The notes: generated by a model not told the origin, from the letters alone. A DNA stretch of 64,000 nt from Actinoplanes campanulatus (GCF_014647795.1 NZ_BMPW01000003.1:1-64000), one strand, 5' to 3'; shown: positions 49,057-58,576, numbered from the stretch's first letter. Made by a program: numbers and translations.

Positions 49057-52041
49057 TCATACGGTTGCCTCCCGGCGCGTGGACGGGGTCCCGGTGAGTT
49101 CCGGGATGTCGGCCGGCCACAGCGGCTTGGCGAAGTGGTAGCCCTGGCCGTAACGGCAGCCCATGGCGTCCAGGGCGGCCCGCTGACCGGCCTCCTCGAT
49201 GCCCTCGGCGACGACCGCGAGGTCGAGGTTGTGCGACAGGGTGACGATGGCGTCGACCAGCGCGTGCTGCTGCCGGCTGGTCAGAATGTCGTCGATGAAT
49301 GATTTGTCCAGCTTAACGACGTCCACCGGCATCTGCCGAAGGTAGCTGAGCGACGAGTAGCCGGTGCCGAAGTCGTCGATCGCGATCCGTACGCCCATGG
49401 CCCGCAACTGCTCGAGATCCGCCAGCACCTTCTCGGCATCCCGCAGCACGAGGCTCTCGGTGATCTCCAGGAGCAGCCACTGCGGCCGGGCCCCGGTCTC
49501 GGCCAGCGCCCGGCGTACCTGGTCGGCGAAGTCCGCGGTCCGGAACTGCCGCGCCGACACGTTGACGCTCACGTAGCGCAGCGTGGTCTCCGGGTTCTCG
49601 GCCCGCCACCGCGCGAACTGCCGCAGCGCCTCGCGGATGACCCACGAGCCGATCCCGACGATCGCGCCGCTCTCCTCGGCCGCCTCCACGAAGAAGAACG
49701 GGCTGAGCAGACCCCGGGACGGGTGCTGCCACCGGACCAGCGCCTCGACGCCGGTGATCCGCTGGTCGGACAGTTCCACGATGGGCTGGTACTGGAGGAC
49801 GAACTGCTCCTCCTCGATCGCCTCGTGCAGGGCGGTACGCATCTCCAGCCGCTGCACCATGGCGGTGTGCAGGTCGCTCTGATAACGCCGCCAGCCGCTC
49901 TTGCCGCTGCCCTTGGCCAGGTAGAGCGCCAGGTCGGCGTGGCGCAGCAGCTCGGTGGCCGATTCGGCGTCCCGGCTCGTGGCCACCCCGATGCTGGCCG
50001 CCCCGCTGACCACGTGCGTGCCACCGTCGGCGTCGAACACCTCGATCGGCGCCCCCAGGGCCTCCACCAGCCGTGCCGCCACCGTCTCCGCGGCGTCCAC
50101 GGTGTCGCTCTGCTCGACCAGGACGGCGAACTCGTCGCCACCCATCCGGGCCGCCGTGCTGCCGGCCCCGATGATCGCCGAGATCCGCTGAGCCACGGCG
50201 AGCAGAAGCTGATCGCCGACCGCGTGCCCGAGGGTGTCGTTGACCTCCTTGAAGTCGTCCAGGTCGACGAAGAGCACGCCGAGGGTGGCGCCGTCCCGCT
50301 CGGCCACGCAGAACGCCTGCTCCAACCGGTCCTTGAACAGCACCCGGTTGGCCAGCCCGGTCAGCGCGTCGTGGAACGCCTGGTGGGTGAGGTCGCTCTC
50401 CAGCCCGCGCCGGGCGGTCACGTCCCGCAGCGTCACCACGAGGCCGCCCACGGTCGGGTCGTCGCGCAGGTCCCGCAGGCCGCACTCGATCTCGATGGCG
50501 CGGCCGCCGGCACCCACCGCGGTCAGCTCGATGTCGTCCAGATCGCCGGCGTCCACCCGGTCGAGGACCTCCCGCATCGCCTCCGGTGACGCGATCAGCC
50601 CGGCGATCGGCGCACCGGTCGGGTCGGCGCCGAACAGGGTCTCCGCGGACGGGGTGGCGTAGCGGACGACACCGTCGCAGTCCAGGATCAGGATGACGTC
50701 GGAGGCGCTCTGGATCAGGGTGCGGAACCGGGCCTCGCCCTCCCGGCGGCTCACCTCGTCGGTCAGCCCGATCCGGTCCAGCACCGCGTTGATCTGTGCG
50801 CTGAGCGTCTCGAACGCCGGGCGCATCACGTGCAGGACGGGGTCCGGCGCGCCGAGCACCATGATCCCGACCCGTTCGCCGGGCAGCTGCTGGGTGGTGT
50901 AGAGGGCGTGCGGGAAGCCGCCCGAGTCCAGCCCGTCCGGCACATCGGCGGCGGCCACCAGCTTCACCCCCACCGTGGCGGTGCCCGGCTCGGGCACCGA
51001 GAGCTGGAGGTGGTACGGCTCGCCCGCGGGCATCAGCCGGGCCACCGCCTGGCGGATCGCGGCGGCCACGCCCAGGTCGGTGACGGCCGCGTTCAGCAGC
51101 GCCACGGCCTCACGCAGCGCCCGCTCCCGGAGACCGGCCGCCCGCTGGAGCCGGGCCAGGTCCGCGACCCGGCCCAGCACCAGCAGGAACATCACCGCCG
51201 CGGCGGCCGCGATGACCGGCGCGTCGGCCACGCCCTCCCGGCCCTGGAAGTATTCGACGGCCAGCACGGCCGGCGCGATCAGCGCGGCCGCGGTCAGCCA
51301 GAACAGCCGGTGGCGGCCCATCTCCGGGATGACCGGCTCGCCCGGCGCCGACAGCGACCGCATCGTCGGCGACAGCGCCGCGAAGCCCGTCGCCGCGTAG
51401 AAGACGATCCAGCCGAGGTCGACCGGGCCGCCCAGCACCCACGCGCTGTACAGACGCGACTGGCCGTAGAACACGTCGGCGACCAGCAGACCCACCACGG
51501 CGGCGCCCAGGGCGGCGACCGCGCCCCGCCGGCGGCCGGCGCCGGTGAACATCCGCAGGATCATCGCGAGCACCAGCACGTCGCCGAGCGGGTAGCCGAT
51601 CGACACCAGCTTGCCCAGTCCCGACAGATGGTCGGCGCGGGCGCACGGCGCGATCCAGTACACCCAGGTCAGCAGGCCCAGCCCGACCGTCGGCACCAGC
51701 GCGTCCAGCAGCGCCGCGCGGTTGGCGGCGCCACCGCCGCGGGCCCGCGCCAGAAGCAGCAACCCGGCCGCCAGCGGCGGGTACGCCAGCAGGTAGAACA
51801 GGTCGGCCCACGGGTTGTGCCAGATGTCACCGGTGGTGAAGAGGACCAGCGCGACACTGATCAGAATCCACGGCAGCCGCCGCTCCGGGCGGTGCATCCG
51901 GACACCCAGCAGCACCGTCGCGGCGCTGGAATAGCCCAGCGCGGCCCACATGTAGCGGTGACTGTCGGGAACGGCGTAATAGACACCGGCGAGAGCCAGG
52001 ATCCAGACACCGAAGCACGCGCGAACGGCTCGCGTCGACAA
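49057..52041 (-). CDS. Membrane-bound PAS-GGDEF-EAL cyclic di-GMP protein
   Basis: This 994-residue protein has about eight to ten N-terminal membrane helices (about 5-300), a GAF/linker region, a PAS domain (about 430-545; 'FRTLIQSASDVILILDCDGVVRYATPS'), a GGDEF domain with intact MGGDEFAVL, and an EAL domain. The EAL domain has 'GVEALVRWQHP', 'VNVSARQF', 'IAIDDFGTGYSSL' and 'VVKLDKSFIDDI'. Both halves keep their catalytic residues, so it could make and break c-di-GMP, with PAS/membrane input choosing. The start is TTG at 52041 with GGAG 6 nt upstream. It lies next to the smaller GGDEF protein across about 2 kb. Confidence 0.92.
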   Translation of the reverse strand: MSTRAVRACFGVWILALAGVYYAVPDSHRYMWAALGYSSAATVLLGVRMHRPERRLPWILISVALVLFTTGDIWHNPWADLFYLLAYPPLAAGLLLLARARGGGAANRAALLDALVPTVGLGLLTWVYWIAPCARADHLSGLGKLVSIGYPLGDVLVLAMILRMFTGAGRRRGAVAALGAAVVGLLVADVFYGQSRLYSAWVLGGPVDLGWIVFYAATGFAALSPTMRSLSAPGEPVIPEMGRHRLFWLTAAALIAPAVLAVEYFQGREGVADAPVIAAAAAVMFLLVLGRVADLARLQRAAGLRERALREAVALLNAAVTDLGVAAAIRQAVARLMPAGEPYHLQLSVPEPGTATVGVKLVAAADVPDGLDSGGFPHALYTTQQLPGERVGIMVLGAPDPVLHVMRPAFETLSAQINAVLDRIGLTDEVSRREGEARFRTLIQSASDVILILDCDGVVRYATPSAETLFGADPTGAPIAGLIASPEAMREVLDRVDAGDLDDIELTAVGAGGRAIEIECGLRDLRDDPTVGGLVVTLRDVTARRGLESDLTHQAFHDALTGLANRVLFKDRLEQAFCVAERDGATLGVLFVDLDDFKEVNDTLGHAVGDQLLLAVAQRISAIIGAGSTAARMGGDEFAVLVEQSDTVDAAETVAARLVEALGAPIEVFDADGGTHVVSGAASIGVATSRDAESATELLRHADLALYLAKGSGKSGWRRYQSDLHTAMVQRLEMRTALHEAIEEEQFVLQYQPIVELSDQRITGVEALVRWQHPSRGLLSPFFFVEAAEESGAIVGIGSWVIREALRQFARWRAENPETTLRYVSVNVSARQFRTADFADQVRRALAETGARPQWLLLEITESLVLRDAEKVLADLEQLRAMGVRIAIDDFGTGYSSLSYLRQMPVDVVKLDKSFIDDILTSRQQHALVDAIVTLSHNLDLAVVAEGIEEAGQRAALDAMGCRYGQGYHFAKPLWPADIPELTGTPSTRREATV

Positions 52042-52148
52042 GGCGTACTCCGATCGTGAGGCGGCGGGCAATTGCCGACTCGCCGTATCGGGTCCGCGGG
52101 GGCCGACATGAGCCGCCCGCTGCGGCCGCAACCGTCCGGCAACCGGCC

Positions 52149-53054
52149 TCAGCCGGCCATCGCGTCCACCAGGCGCCGGGCCGACCCGGCCAGGTTCCAC
52201 CGCTCGGCGAGCGCCAGCAGCGCGTCCGGGTGTCGTGGGGCGGTCGGCAGGACCGGGTCGAAGGCGGGCAGCGGCACGTCGGTGGCGACCTTGCAGACCG
52301 GCAGGGCGCGGCCCAGGTACTCCCGGGACGCCAGCAGTTTGGTCCGCACGCCGGGGGCGAAACCGGCGTCCGGGTCGTCCAGGGCGGCCAGGATGTGCTC
52401 GACCCCGCCGTACCTCTCGATCAGGCGCGCAGCGGTCTTCTCGCCGACGCCGGCCACGCCCGGCAGACCGTCGCTGGGGTCGCCGCGCATCGCGGCGAAG
52501 TCCGCGTACCACCGCGCCTCGACCCCGTATTTCGCCTGGACCAGCGCCTCGTCGGCGTCCTCCAGCTTGGCCACGCCACGGCCGCAGTAGAGCAGCCGGG
52601 TCCCGCGGGCGTCGTCGACGAGCTGGAACAGGTCACGGTCGCCGGAGACCACCTCGACCGGCGCGGGCTGCCCGTACGCCAGCGTGCCGAGCACGTCGTC
52701 GGCCTCGTACCCCTTCACGCCGAACGCCGGGATGCCGAGCGCCTCGAGGGTCTCCAGCAGCACCGGCACCTGCCGCTCCAGCGACGCCGGCACCTCCTCG
52801 ACGTCGCCGTGGGCGACCCGGTGCTTCTTGTACGACGGCACCAGCTCCACCCGCCAGGCCGGGCGCCAGTCCGCGTCCAGCGCGCACACCAGCCGGTCCG
52901 GGCGGCGGGTGCGGATCAGCTGGGCGAGCATGTCGAGGAATCCGCGGATCGCGTTCACCGGTTCACCGGCCGCGGTTTGGGCCGCCTTCTCCGGTATGCC
53001 GTGGAACGCGCGGAAGTAGAGGCTCGGGGCGTCGACGGCCAGCAGAGGTCTCAC
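52149..53054 (-). CDS. 5'-3' exonuclease / flap nuclease (PolA N-domain type)
   Basis: This 301-residue stand-alone homologue of the 5'-nuclease domain of DNA polymerase I removes flaps and RNA primers. Metal-binding motifs are the N-terminal 'LAVDAPSLYFRAFHG', 'FGVKGYEADDVLGTLA', 'VVSGDRDLFQLV' and 'GDPSDGLPGVAGVGEKTAARLIERYG' with the helix-hairpin-helix. GTG start with GGTGG upstream; GTGs at 53060 and 53063 are also possible. No polymerase part follows. Actinobacteria often keep this paralogue next to full-length PolA elsewhere. Confidence 0.92.
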   Translation of the reverse strand: MRPLLAVDAPSLYFRAFHGIPEKAAQTAAGEPVNAIRGFLDMLAQLIRTRRPDRLVCALDADWRPAWRVELVPSYKKHRVAHGDVEEVPASLERQVPVLLETLEALGIPAFGVKGYEADDVLGTLAYGQPAPVEVVSGDRDLFQLVDDARGTRLLYCGRGVAKLEDADEALVQAKYGVEARWYADFAAMRGDPSDGLPGVAGVGEKTAARLIERYGGVEHILAALDDPDAGFAPGVRTKLLASREYLGRALPVCKVATDVPLPAFDPVLPTAPRHPDALLALAERWNLAGSARRLVDAMAG

Positions 53055-53178
53055 GCGCACCACCCTATCGGCTCGGTGAACGAGGTGTTTCGCGGCCGAG
53101 TTTGATCTTTTTTGTTCAGCCACAAGAAATTCACGTTCGTCATCATCTGGAGACGTCCGGCTCCCGTAAACCTTCAAT

Positions 53179-53191
53179 GTCCGAATCGGAC
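53179..53191. promoter_or_regulatory. Palindrome upstream of the secreted nuclease
   Basis: GTCCGAATCGGAC, a perfect 6-bp inverted repeat around one A, lies 20 nt before the nuclease start. It is a possible operator; no protein is assigned. Confidence 0.3.
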
Positions 53192-53211
53192 GACATCGAA
53201 GGAGCCGTTGC

Positions 53212-53850
53212 ATGCGCCTCTCCCCCCGTCCCCTGATCGCCGGCCTCACCGCCGGTCTGATCACTCTCGGTCTGCTGGCTTCCCCCGCCCAGGCCGCCCC
53301 GACCGGCATCCCGTCCAAGGCGACCGCACAGACCTACCTGAACGCCCTGACCGTGGCCGCCGAGGCGAACGCGAGCACCTACGACCGCGACCTGTTCCCG
53401 CACTGGATCACCATCTCCGGCACCTGCAACACGCGGGAGACGGTGCTGAAGCGGGACGGCACCAACGTCGTCACCAGCTCGGCGTGCGCCGCCACCTCCG
53501 GCACCTGGTACTCCCCGTACGACGGGGCCACCTGGACCGCCGCCTCCGACGTCGACATCGACCACGTGGTCCCGCTGGCCGAGGCGTGGCGTTCCGGCGC
53601 CAACGCCTGGACCACCAGCAAGCGGCAGAGCTTCGCCAACGACCTGACCCGCCCGCAGCTGATCGCCGTCACCGACAACGTGAACCAGTCGAAGAGCGAC
53701 CAGGACCCGTCGACGTGGCAGCCGTCGGTTAGCTCCTATCGCTGCACCTACGCCAAGATGTGGATCGCGGTGAAGTACTACTGGGCGCTGAAGCTCCAGT
53801 CGTCCGAGAAGACCGCGCTCCAGACCATGCTCAACACCTGCTCCAGCTGA
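53212..53850 (+). CDS. Secreted HNH-type nuclease (GmrSD C-terminal/DUF1524-like)
   Basis: This 212-residue exported protein has a classical signal peptide 'RLSPRPLIAGLTAGLITLGLLASPAQAAP' cleaved after AQA. The mature domain has 'CNTRETVLKRD', then the HNH/ββα-metal core 'SDVDIDHVVPLAEAWRSGANAWTTSKRQSFANDL' (His in DHV) and 'DNVNQSKSDQDPSTWQPS'. This fits extracellular DNases of actinobacteria for nutrient scavenging or competition. Four Cys could form disulfides. GAAGGAG lies upstream of the ATG. Confidence 0.88.
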   Translation: MRLSPRPLIAGLTAGLITLGLLASPAQAAPTGIPSKATAQTYLNALTVAAEANASTYDRDLFPHWITISGTCNTRETVLKRDGTNVVTSSACAATSGTWYSPYDGATWTAASDVDIDHVVPLAEAWRSGANAWTTSKRQSFANDLTRPQLIAVTDNVNQSKSDQDPSTWQPSVSSYRCTYAKMWIAVKYYWALKLQSSEKTALQTMLNTCSS

Positions 53851-53854
53851 CGCC

Positions 53855-54493
53855 TCATCCGCGCGACTCCGGCCGGCTCCCCGGCCGGCCGGTTTCGGCG
53901 AGACGGTGCCGCAGGTAGGCGCGGCACCGCGGCCACTCCTCGGCGACGACCGAGTACATCGCGGAATCCCGCAGACGGCCCTCCTCGCCCGGCGCCCACG
54001 AGCGCGACCAGTTGCGCAGCACCCCCTCGAACTGGGCGCCGAGCCCGGCGATCGCGGCCCGGGACCGGCTGTTGCGGGCATCGGTCTTCAGATCGACGCG
54101 GGCCGCCTCCCACACCTCGAAGGCGTTCTCGAACAGCAGGAGCTTGGACTCCAGGTTGACGCCGGTGCCCTGCGCGGAGGCCGTCAGCCAGCTGAAGCCG
54201 ACCTCGATCGCGTGCAGCCGCTCGGTGCCGGGCCACTGGCGCGGGTCCAGGTAGGCGGTCGCGCCCACGGCGCGTTGCGAGACAAGGCAGATCTGAGCGT
54301 ACGGTCGAAGCCAGCCGGCCTCCGCCCGCTCCAGTTGCAGGTCGATGTACGGCCCGACCTCGTCCGGCGCCGGCACCCAGGTCCACGAGAACGAGTCCCG
54401 GTCGCCCCCGGCGGCCCAGGCCAGCCCCTCGGCGTGGTGGTGGCCGAGCGGCTCCAGACGGACGCGACAGCCTTCCAGAACAGGATGATCCAC
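53855..54493 (-). CDS. GNAT-family acetyltransferase (RimJ/RimL-like)
   Basis: This 212-residue protein resembles ribosomal-protein-type GNATs: '[20 protein letters not shown]', '[34 protein letters not shown]', and '[31 protein letters not shown]', which is the QGTGxN acetyl-CoA loop and NxRS motif. GTG at 54493 with GGGGGA 7 nt upstream is preferred over 54556. Substrate is unknown; RimJ/RimL relatives often acetylate amino-sugars or N-terminal residues. Confidence 0.82.
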   Translation of the reverse strand: MDHPVLEGCRVRLEPLGHHHAEGLAWAAGGDRDSFSWTWVPAPDEVGPYIDLQLERAEAGWLRPYAQICLVSQRAVGATAYLDPRQWPGTERLHAIEVGFSWLTASAQGTGVNLESKLLLFENAFEVWEAARVDLKTDARNSRSRAAIAGLGAQFEGVLRNWSRSWAPGEEGRLRDSAMYSVVAEEWPRCRAYLRHRLAETGRPGSRPESRG

Positions 54494-54650
54494 AGCAATC
54501 CCCCATCGCGGCTTGACCGGCACGGGTGCGCCGGACCAGGTCCTCACCCGGGGCACCCCGCCCGCGAGCAGGGGGTTGCCGGCCAGCGAGCCGGGGCTTC
54601 GCGCTGGCGCTCATGACCTGTCCCGACCCTAGGGAATACTTGCCGGATGC

Positions 54651-56138
54651 TCAACGCGGTTCCGATCTGGTGATGGGCCGGGAGACGGTGGCCCCTGTCG
54701 CCGCCTTCCTCCCGGAGGGCTGACCCCCCGGCGTGCCGGTGCTCCCGGCGAGGGCCACGGCCACCCGGTCGAGGGTGGGGCCCGCGCCGGCCAGGGCGCC
54801 GTTGATCAGGGCGGCGAAGGTCAGGTGGCGGCCGTCGCGGGTGGTCACGTAGCCGGAGAGGGCGTTCACGCCGGTCAGCGTGCCGGTCTTGGCGCGGACG
54901 TTGCCGGCCGCGGCGGTGCCCCGCATCCGGTGGCGCAGGGTGCCGCCGACCAGGGGGCCCGCGGCGCCCGCAACCGGGAGGGCCGCCCGGAAGGCCGGGA
55001 ACCAGGGGCGCCGCCGGGCCACCGTGAGCAGCGTGGTGAGTTGCCGGGCGGTGACCCAGTTGCGGCGGCTCAGACCGGAGCCGTCGCCCATGGTGAGCAG
55101 CCGGGTGTCGACGCCGAGGCGGCCGAGGGCGGCGGTCGCCGCGGCCAGCCCGGTCGGCCAGCTCCCCGGCCTCGTCGGCGTCGCGGCCCGGCCCATCGCC
55201 TTGACCAGCGTCTCGGCGATGCCGTTGTGGGAGAGCTTCAGGAGCGGCCGCAGCATCTCACGCAACGGGGCGGAGGCCCGCGTGGCGAGGGTCCGGGCCG
55301 TACGCGGGACCGGCCCCCGGCCCGTGCCCCCGGCGACCGTCACCCCGTGCCGGAGCAGCGCCGCCCGGAACACCCCGGCCGCGGTGAGGGCTGGATCCGG
55401 CACCGACACCAGCGTGGTCCCGGAGCGTCCGGGCGCAACGGATCCGGTGACCGTCACCGTCCGGCCGCCGTGGACCCGCACCGCGCTCACACTGTCGCCT
55501 CGCCCGGTGACCGCCCGGTTGACCACCCGCACGCTGCGGGTCGGCGGCCACACCGTGACCGACGGCCGCCGCCCGGCGGCGCCCCGGTAGCGGATCTCGA
55601 CGGCGCCGGTGTCGGACCGCTCGTTCGCCGCGAAGGTGAGGGCCGAGACTCCGGCGGCCCAACCGGACGACTCGTCCTGCCACGACCAGTCCAGCCCGAA
55701 CGGCACCCGGTCGAACCAGGTGTCGTCGACGACCAGCCGCCCGCTGAACCGTTTCCGGCTCCGGGCGACGTCCGCGGCCAGCCCGTCGAACCGCGCGACC
55801 GTCAGGGTGGGGTCCCCCTGCCCGCGCAGATGGAGGTCGCCGCCACGGGCGCGGACCGTGGTGCGGAACCGGTACCCCGGGCCGAGCACCTCGAGCGCGG
55901 CGGCCGCGGTGAGCAGTTTCTGGTTGGAGGCAGGCAGCACCCGCAGACCGGAATTGCGCTGGTAGACGGCGGCCCCGGCAGCGTCGCGCACGTCCACGGC
56001 GACGGTGGCGCCGGCCAGCCCGGCGCCGGTGAGGATCCGGTCGAGATCGCCGGTGACCCCGCCGGCCGCGGCCGCCGGGGCGGGGACGCCGAGCAGGGTG
56101 GCGGCCACCGCCACGACGAGGGCGCGGGCACGTCGCAT
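54651..56138 (-). CDS. dacB: D-alanyl-D-alanine carboxypeptidase/endopeptidase (PBP4, DacB)
   Basis: This exported low-molecular-weight penicillin-binding protein of 495 residues has a signal peptide ending near 'PAPAAAAGG'. The SxxK motif is SNQK (71-74), SxN is in 'KLSHNGIAETLVKAM' and KTG is in 'AKTGTLTGVNALSGYV'. A large insert between SxxK and SxN is typical of class C PBP4. It trims peptidoglycan stem peptides. A C-terminal Gly/Arg/Ser-rich tail is dispensable-looking. It is not linked to other wall genes here. Confidence 0.92.
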   Translation of the reverse strand: MRRARALVVAVAATLLGVPAPAAAAGGVTGDLDRILTGAGLAGATVAVDVRDAAGAAVYQRNSGLRVLPASNQKLLTAAAALEVLGPGYRFRTTVRARGGDLHLRGQGDPTLTVARFDGLAADVARSRKRFSGRLVVDDTWFDRVPFGLDWSWQDESSGWAAGVSALTFAANERSDTGAVEIRYRGAAGRRPSVTVWPPTRSVRVVNRAVTGRGDSVSAVRVHGGRTVTVTGSVAPGRSGTTLVSVPDPALTAAGVFRAALLRHGVTVAGGTGRGPVPRTARTLATRASAPLREMLRPLLKLSHNGIAETLVKAMGRAATPTRPGSWPTGLAAATAALGRLGVDTRLLTMGDGSGLSRRNWVTARQLTTLLTVARRRPWFPAFRAALPVAGAAGPLVGGTLRHRMRGTAAAGNVRAKTGTLTGVNALSGYVTTRDGRHLTFAALINGALAGAGPTLDRVAVALAGSTGTPGGQPSGRKAATGATVSRPITRSEPR

Positions 56139-56218
56139 GAAGGAGCCACCTCGGCGTCGGCGGGAACGGGACCGCCGCGATCGTCACACGGCGGCGCCCC
56201 GCCCGACGGCGGAATCCC

Positions 56219-56635
56219 CTACAGTGCGCCGAGAAGCGCGACCGTCCGCTGATCGGGCCCGTCGTAGTAGCGGTCGAGCACCCGCTCGAAGAGGGCCGGG
56301 TCGTCGGCGGCGCGGGCGAAGAGCGTCATCGACGAACGCAGTTTCAGGTCGTCGGGGTAGCCGAGGATCTCCTCGGCGGTGCGCCCGTGATGCTCCAGCA
56401 TCGCCTCGGCGCACTGGAGCAGCCGCGGGCCCAGGACGGGGTGGCCGAGATAGTCGCGGGCTTCGCCGAGGTCCCGGACGGCGTAGGTCCGCGCCGTCGG
56501 GCTGGAGCCCAGCCCGGCCAGCTGGGGGAAGACGAACCACATCCAGTGGGTGCGTTTGCGGCCGGCTCTCAACTCGGCGAGCGCCTGCTCGAAGACGCCG
56601 TCCTGTGCCCGTACGAATCGGATCAGATCATCCAC
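56219..56635 (-). CDS. DUF1810 protein
   Basis: This 138-residue soluble protein matches DUF1810 (calpastatin-like bacterial family): 'DGVFEQALAELRAGRKRTHWMWFVFPQLAGLGSSPTARTYAVRDLGEARDYLGHPVLGPRLL'. Function unknown. Its ATG overlaps the end of the ChaB gene by 8 nt, so it is translated from the same message. Confidence 0.88.
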   Translation of the reverse strand: MDDLIRFVRAQDGVFEQALAELRAGRKRTHWMWFVFPQLAGLGSSPTARTYAVRDLGEARDYLGHPVLGPRLLQCAEAMLEHHGRTAEEILGYPDDLKLRSSMTLFARAADDPALFERVLDRYYDGPDQRTVALLGAL

Positions 56636-57023
56636 GCGCGCGTCGCGTCTCCCTGGCGTTGGCCTTCTGGATCGCGTCGACCAGCTCCGATTTGGTCATC
56701 CTCGACCGGCCGGAGATGTCCAGCTTGCGGGCCACGCCCAGCAGGTGTTCCTTGCTCGCGTTGGCGTCCACGCCACCCGCGGTGTCGGCTTTCGTGTCGC
56801 GGCCGCCGGCGGCCTTGGCGTCGCTCGGGCCCTTCTTCGCCTTCGGCTCCCAGTGGTCGCCGACCTTCTCGAAGGAGTGTTTGACCGCGGAGAAGGCGGT
56901 GCGGTGGGCGCGCTCGCCCTCGCCGTACTGGTCGACGGCGGAGTCGTGGGTCTTGACGAAGGTGTCCTGCGCCTTCTTCGGGGATCGCTTGAGGGTTTCG
57001 GGTAGTTCGTCACGTCCAGGCAT
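56628..57023 (-). CDS. ChaB-family protein with Rho-N-like C-terminus
   Basis: This 131-residue protein has an N-terminal ChaB domain 'RDELPETLKRSPKKAQDTFVKTHDSAVDQYGEGERAHRTAFSAVKHSFEK' and a C-terminal SAP/Rho-N-like helix pair 'SKEHLLGVARKLDISGRSRMTKSELVDAIQKANA'. It is joined by a Lys/Asp-rich linker. ChaB was named as a cation-transport regulator in E. coli, with weak support. The Rho-N end suggests nucleic-acid contact. The ATG at 57023 is chosen over the longer frame. Confidence 0.82.
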   Translation of the reverse strand: MPGRDELPETLKRSPKKAQDTFVKTHDSAVDQYGEGERAHRTAFSAVKHSFEKVGDHWEPKAKKGPSDAKAAGGRDTKADTAGGVDANASKEHLLGVARKLDISGRSRMTKSELVDAIQKANARETRRARG

Positions 57024-57067
57024 ACCGGAGAGGTTGCCCGCGGCCGGACCCGGCAAACGCCGGGCCG

Positions 57068-58138
57068 TCACCCGCCGGGAGCCGTACCGAACCGGGCGAA
57101 CCTGACACCGGACGCGGTGGGGCCGGTTCGCCGGGCCACCCCGAGACCGCTGACACCCTCGACCGCGACCTCGACGATGTCGGCGTCGGCGAAGAGCACC
57201 GTCTCCCCGCCTGCGGGCATGGTGAGGATCAGCTCGCCGTGGTCGCGGACCTCCCCGCCGGCCGCGGTGAGCCCGCTGGCGCCGCTGATCAGGTACGGGT
57301 CGAGGTTGGGGTGCGGGGTGGCGATCAGCCGGTCGTCGCGTACCGAGAGAACCCAGGGAAGGCTGAGCGAGCCCGCCCAGACCGACCCGGGACTGGCCTC
57401 GGCTTCACCGAGGCGGGCGAGCACGCAGCGGCGCCCGGCCGCGTCGACGAAGGTGACCGTGGGGCCGAGGCGGCCCCGCCCGAACGCGCCCCAGGCGCGC
57501 GGCGTGAAGTGCAGGCCGTCGTAGCCGCCGACCGCGTAGGCGACCTCGTCGCCGCTGGAGACGAGCAGCACCCAGGCGCCGTCCAGCGGGAAGAGCCGCG
57601 GGCAGCTCCAGCCGGCCTGCTCGCGGGAGACGATCACACCGTCGTAGGCCCAGTGCAGCAGGTCGGCGGAGTGGTACTGGAGGACGGCGGCGGCCCCGCC
57701 GCGCATCGTGGCGCCGAGCAGCATCCGCCAGCCGCTTCCGGCCCACCAGACGTACGGATCGCGCATCTCGCTGACACCGGAGGGTGGCGTGGCTATCAGC
57801 GGGCCGGCCGGGTCCTGGCGCCAGCCGGTGATGCCGGGCGCCGCGACCGCGCGGGCCACCTCCCCGCCGTCGCGGGTGTGGAACAGCACCGGCCCGTCCG
57901 GACCGGCCACGACCGCACCGCAGCGGGCCGATCCGGGACCGGCGGGCGGCGCGGCCACCGCCTGCTCGGTCCACAGGATGAGATCGTCGGAGACCGCGTA
58001 CCCCCAGGCCGGCTCCTGGCCGGAGAGGTACTCGTAGAAGAGCTGGTAGCGGCCGTCCGCCGCGAGGACACCGAAGAGGTCGCCGACCTGGCCGGCACGA
58101 GGGGTGAAGTGCAGCCGTGGCCGCGCTACGCGTTCCAT
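57068..58138 (-). CDS. GH32-like five-bladed propeller protein
   Basis: This 356-residue protein reads as a glycoside hydrolase family 32-type (sucrose/fructan) propeller. 'RLHFTPRAGQVGDLFG' aligns with the family's WMNDPNG block and keeps the nucleophile Asp, and 'SEMRDPYVWW' keeps the RDP motif. The acid/base Glu of the EC(P) motif is Ser here ('GWSCPRLFPL'), so normal hydrolysis is doubtful. No signal peptide is seen. It could be an inactive sensor, a transferase, or a divergent hydrolase. The start is placed at the ATG at 58138. Confidence 0.75.
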   Translation of the reverse strand: MERVARPRLHFTPRAGQVGDLFGVLAADGRYQLFYEYLSGQEPAWGYAVSDDLILWTEQAVAAPPAGPGSARCGAVVAGPDGPVLFHTRDGGEVARAVAAPGITGWRQDPAGPLIATPPSGVSEMRDPYVWWAGSGWRMLLGATMRGGAAAVLQYHSADLLHWAYDGVIVSREQAGWSCPRLFPLDGAWVLLVSSGDEVAYAVGGYDGLHFTPRAWGAFGRGRLGPTVTFVDAAGRRCVLARLGEAEASPGSVWAGSLSLPWVLSVRDDRLIATPHPNLDPYLISGASGLTAAGGEVRDHGELILTMPAGGETVLFADADIVEVAVEGVSGLGVARRTGPTASGVRFARFGTAPGG

Positions 58139-58215
58139 GCCTCTGCCTAGCATCGCGGCGATGTCCGGCACCAGTGGGGGCGGCTGCCAATGCGGTGAAG
58201 CGGTTAATCTCAGGC

Positions 58216-58572
58216 GTGCCTTACACACCTGGGGAGACCGCCGAGCGGCTCGGCGTCAGCATCGACACGATCCGCTACTACGAGAAGATCGGGCTGCTGC
58301 ACGGCATCCAGCGCAACTCCAGCGGCCGCCGGATCTTCTCCGACGACGACCTGTCCCGGCTGGGGCTGCTGCGCTGCCTGCGCGACTCGGGCATGCCGAT
58401 CTCCCGGCTGCGGCGCTTCGCCGAGCTGTTGCAGACCGGTGACGAGGGCGCCGAGCAGCGGACGGCGCTGCTGCGCGAGCACGATCAGGAGATCGACGCG
58501 AAGATAGAGCAGCTGCGCCGGGAGCAGCGACGGGTCCGGGAGAAGATCGCGTGGTACACGTCGCGAGCCTGA
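58216..58572 (+). CDS. MerR-family transcriptional regulator
   Basis: This 118-residue regulator has a MerR DNA-binding N-terminus ('YTPGETAERLGVSIDTIRYYEKIGLL') and a long dimerisation helix. There is no Cys-based metal site and no effector domain, so it is a minimal MerR. GTG start. It is divergent from the GH32-like gene and convergent with glgX, 4 nt from its stop. Target unknown; the divergent gene is the natural one. Confidence 0.88.
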   Translation: MPYTPGETAERLGVSIDTIRYYEKIGLLHGIQRNSSGRRIFSDDDLSRLGLLRCLRDSGMPISRLRRFAELLQTGDEGAEQRTALLREHDQEIDAKIEQLRREQRRVREKIAWYTSRA

Positions 58573-58576
58573 CCCT

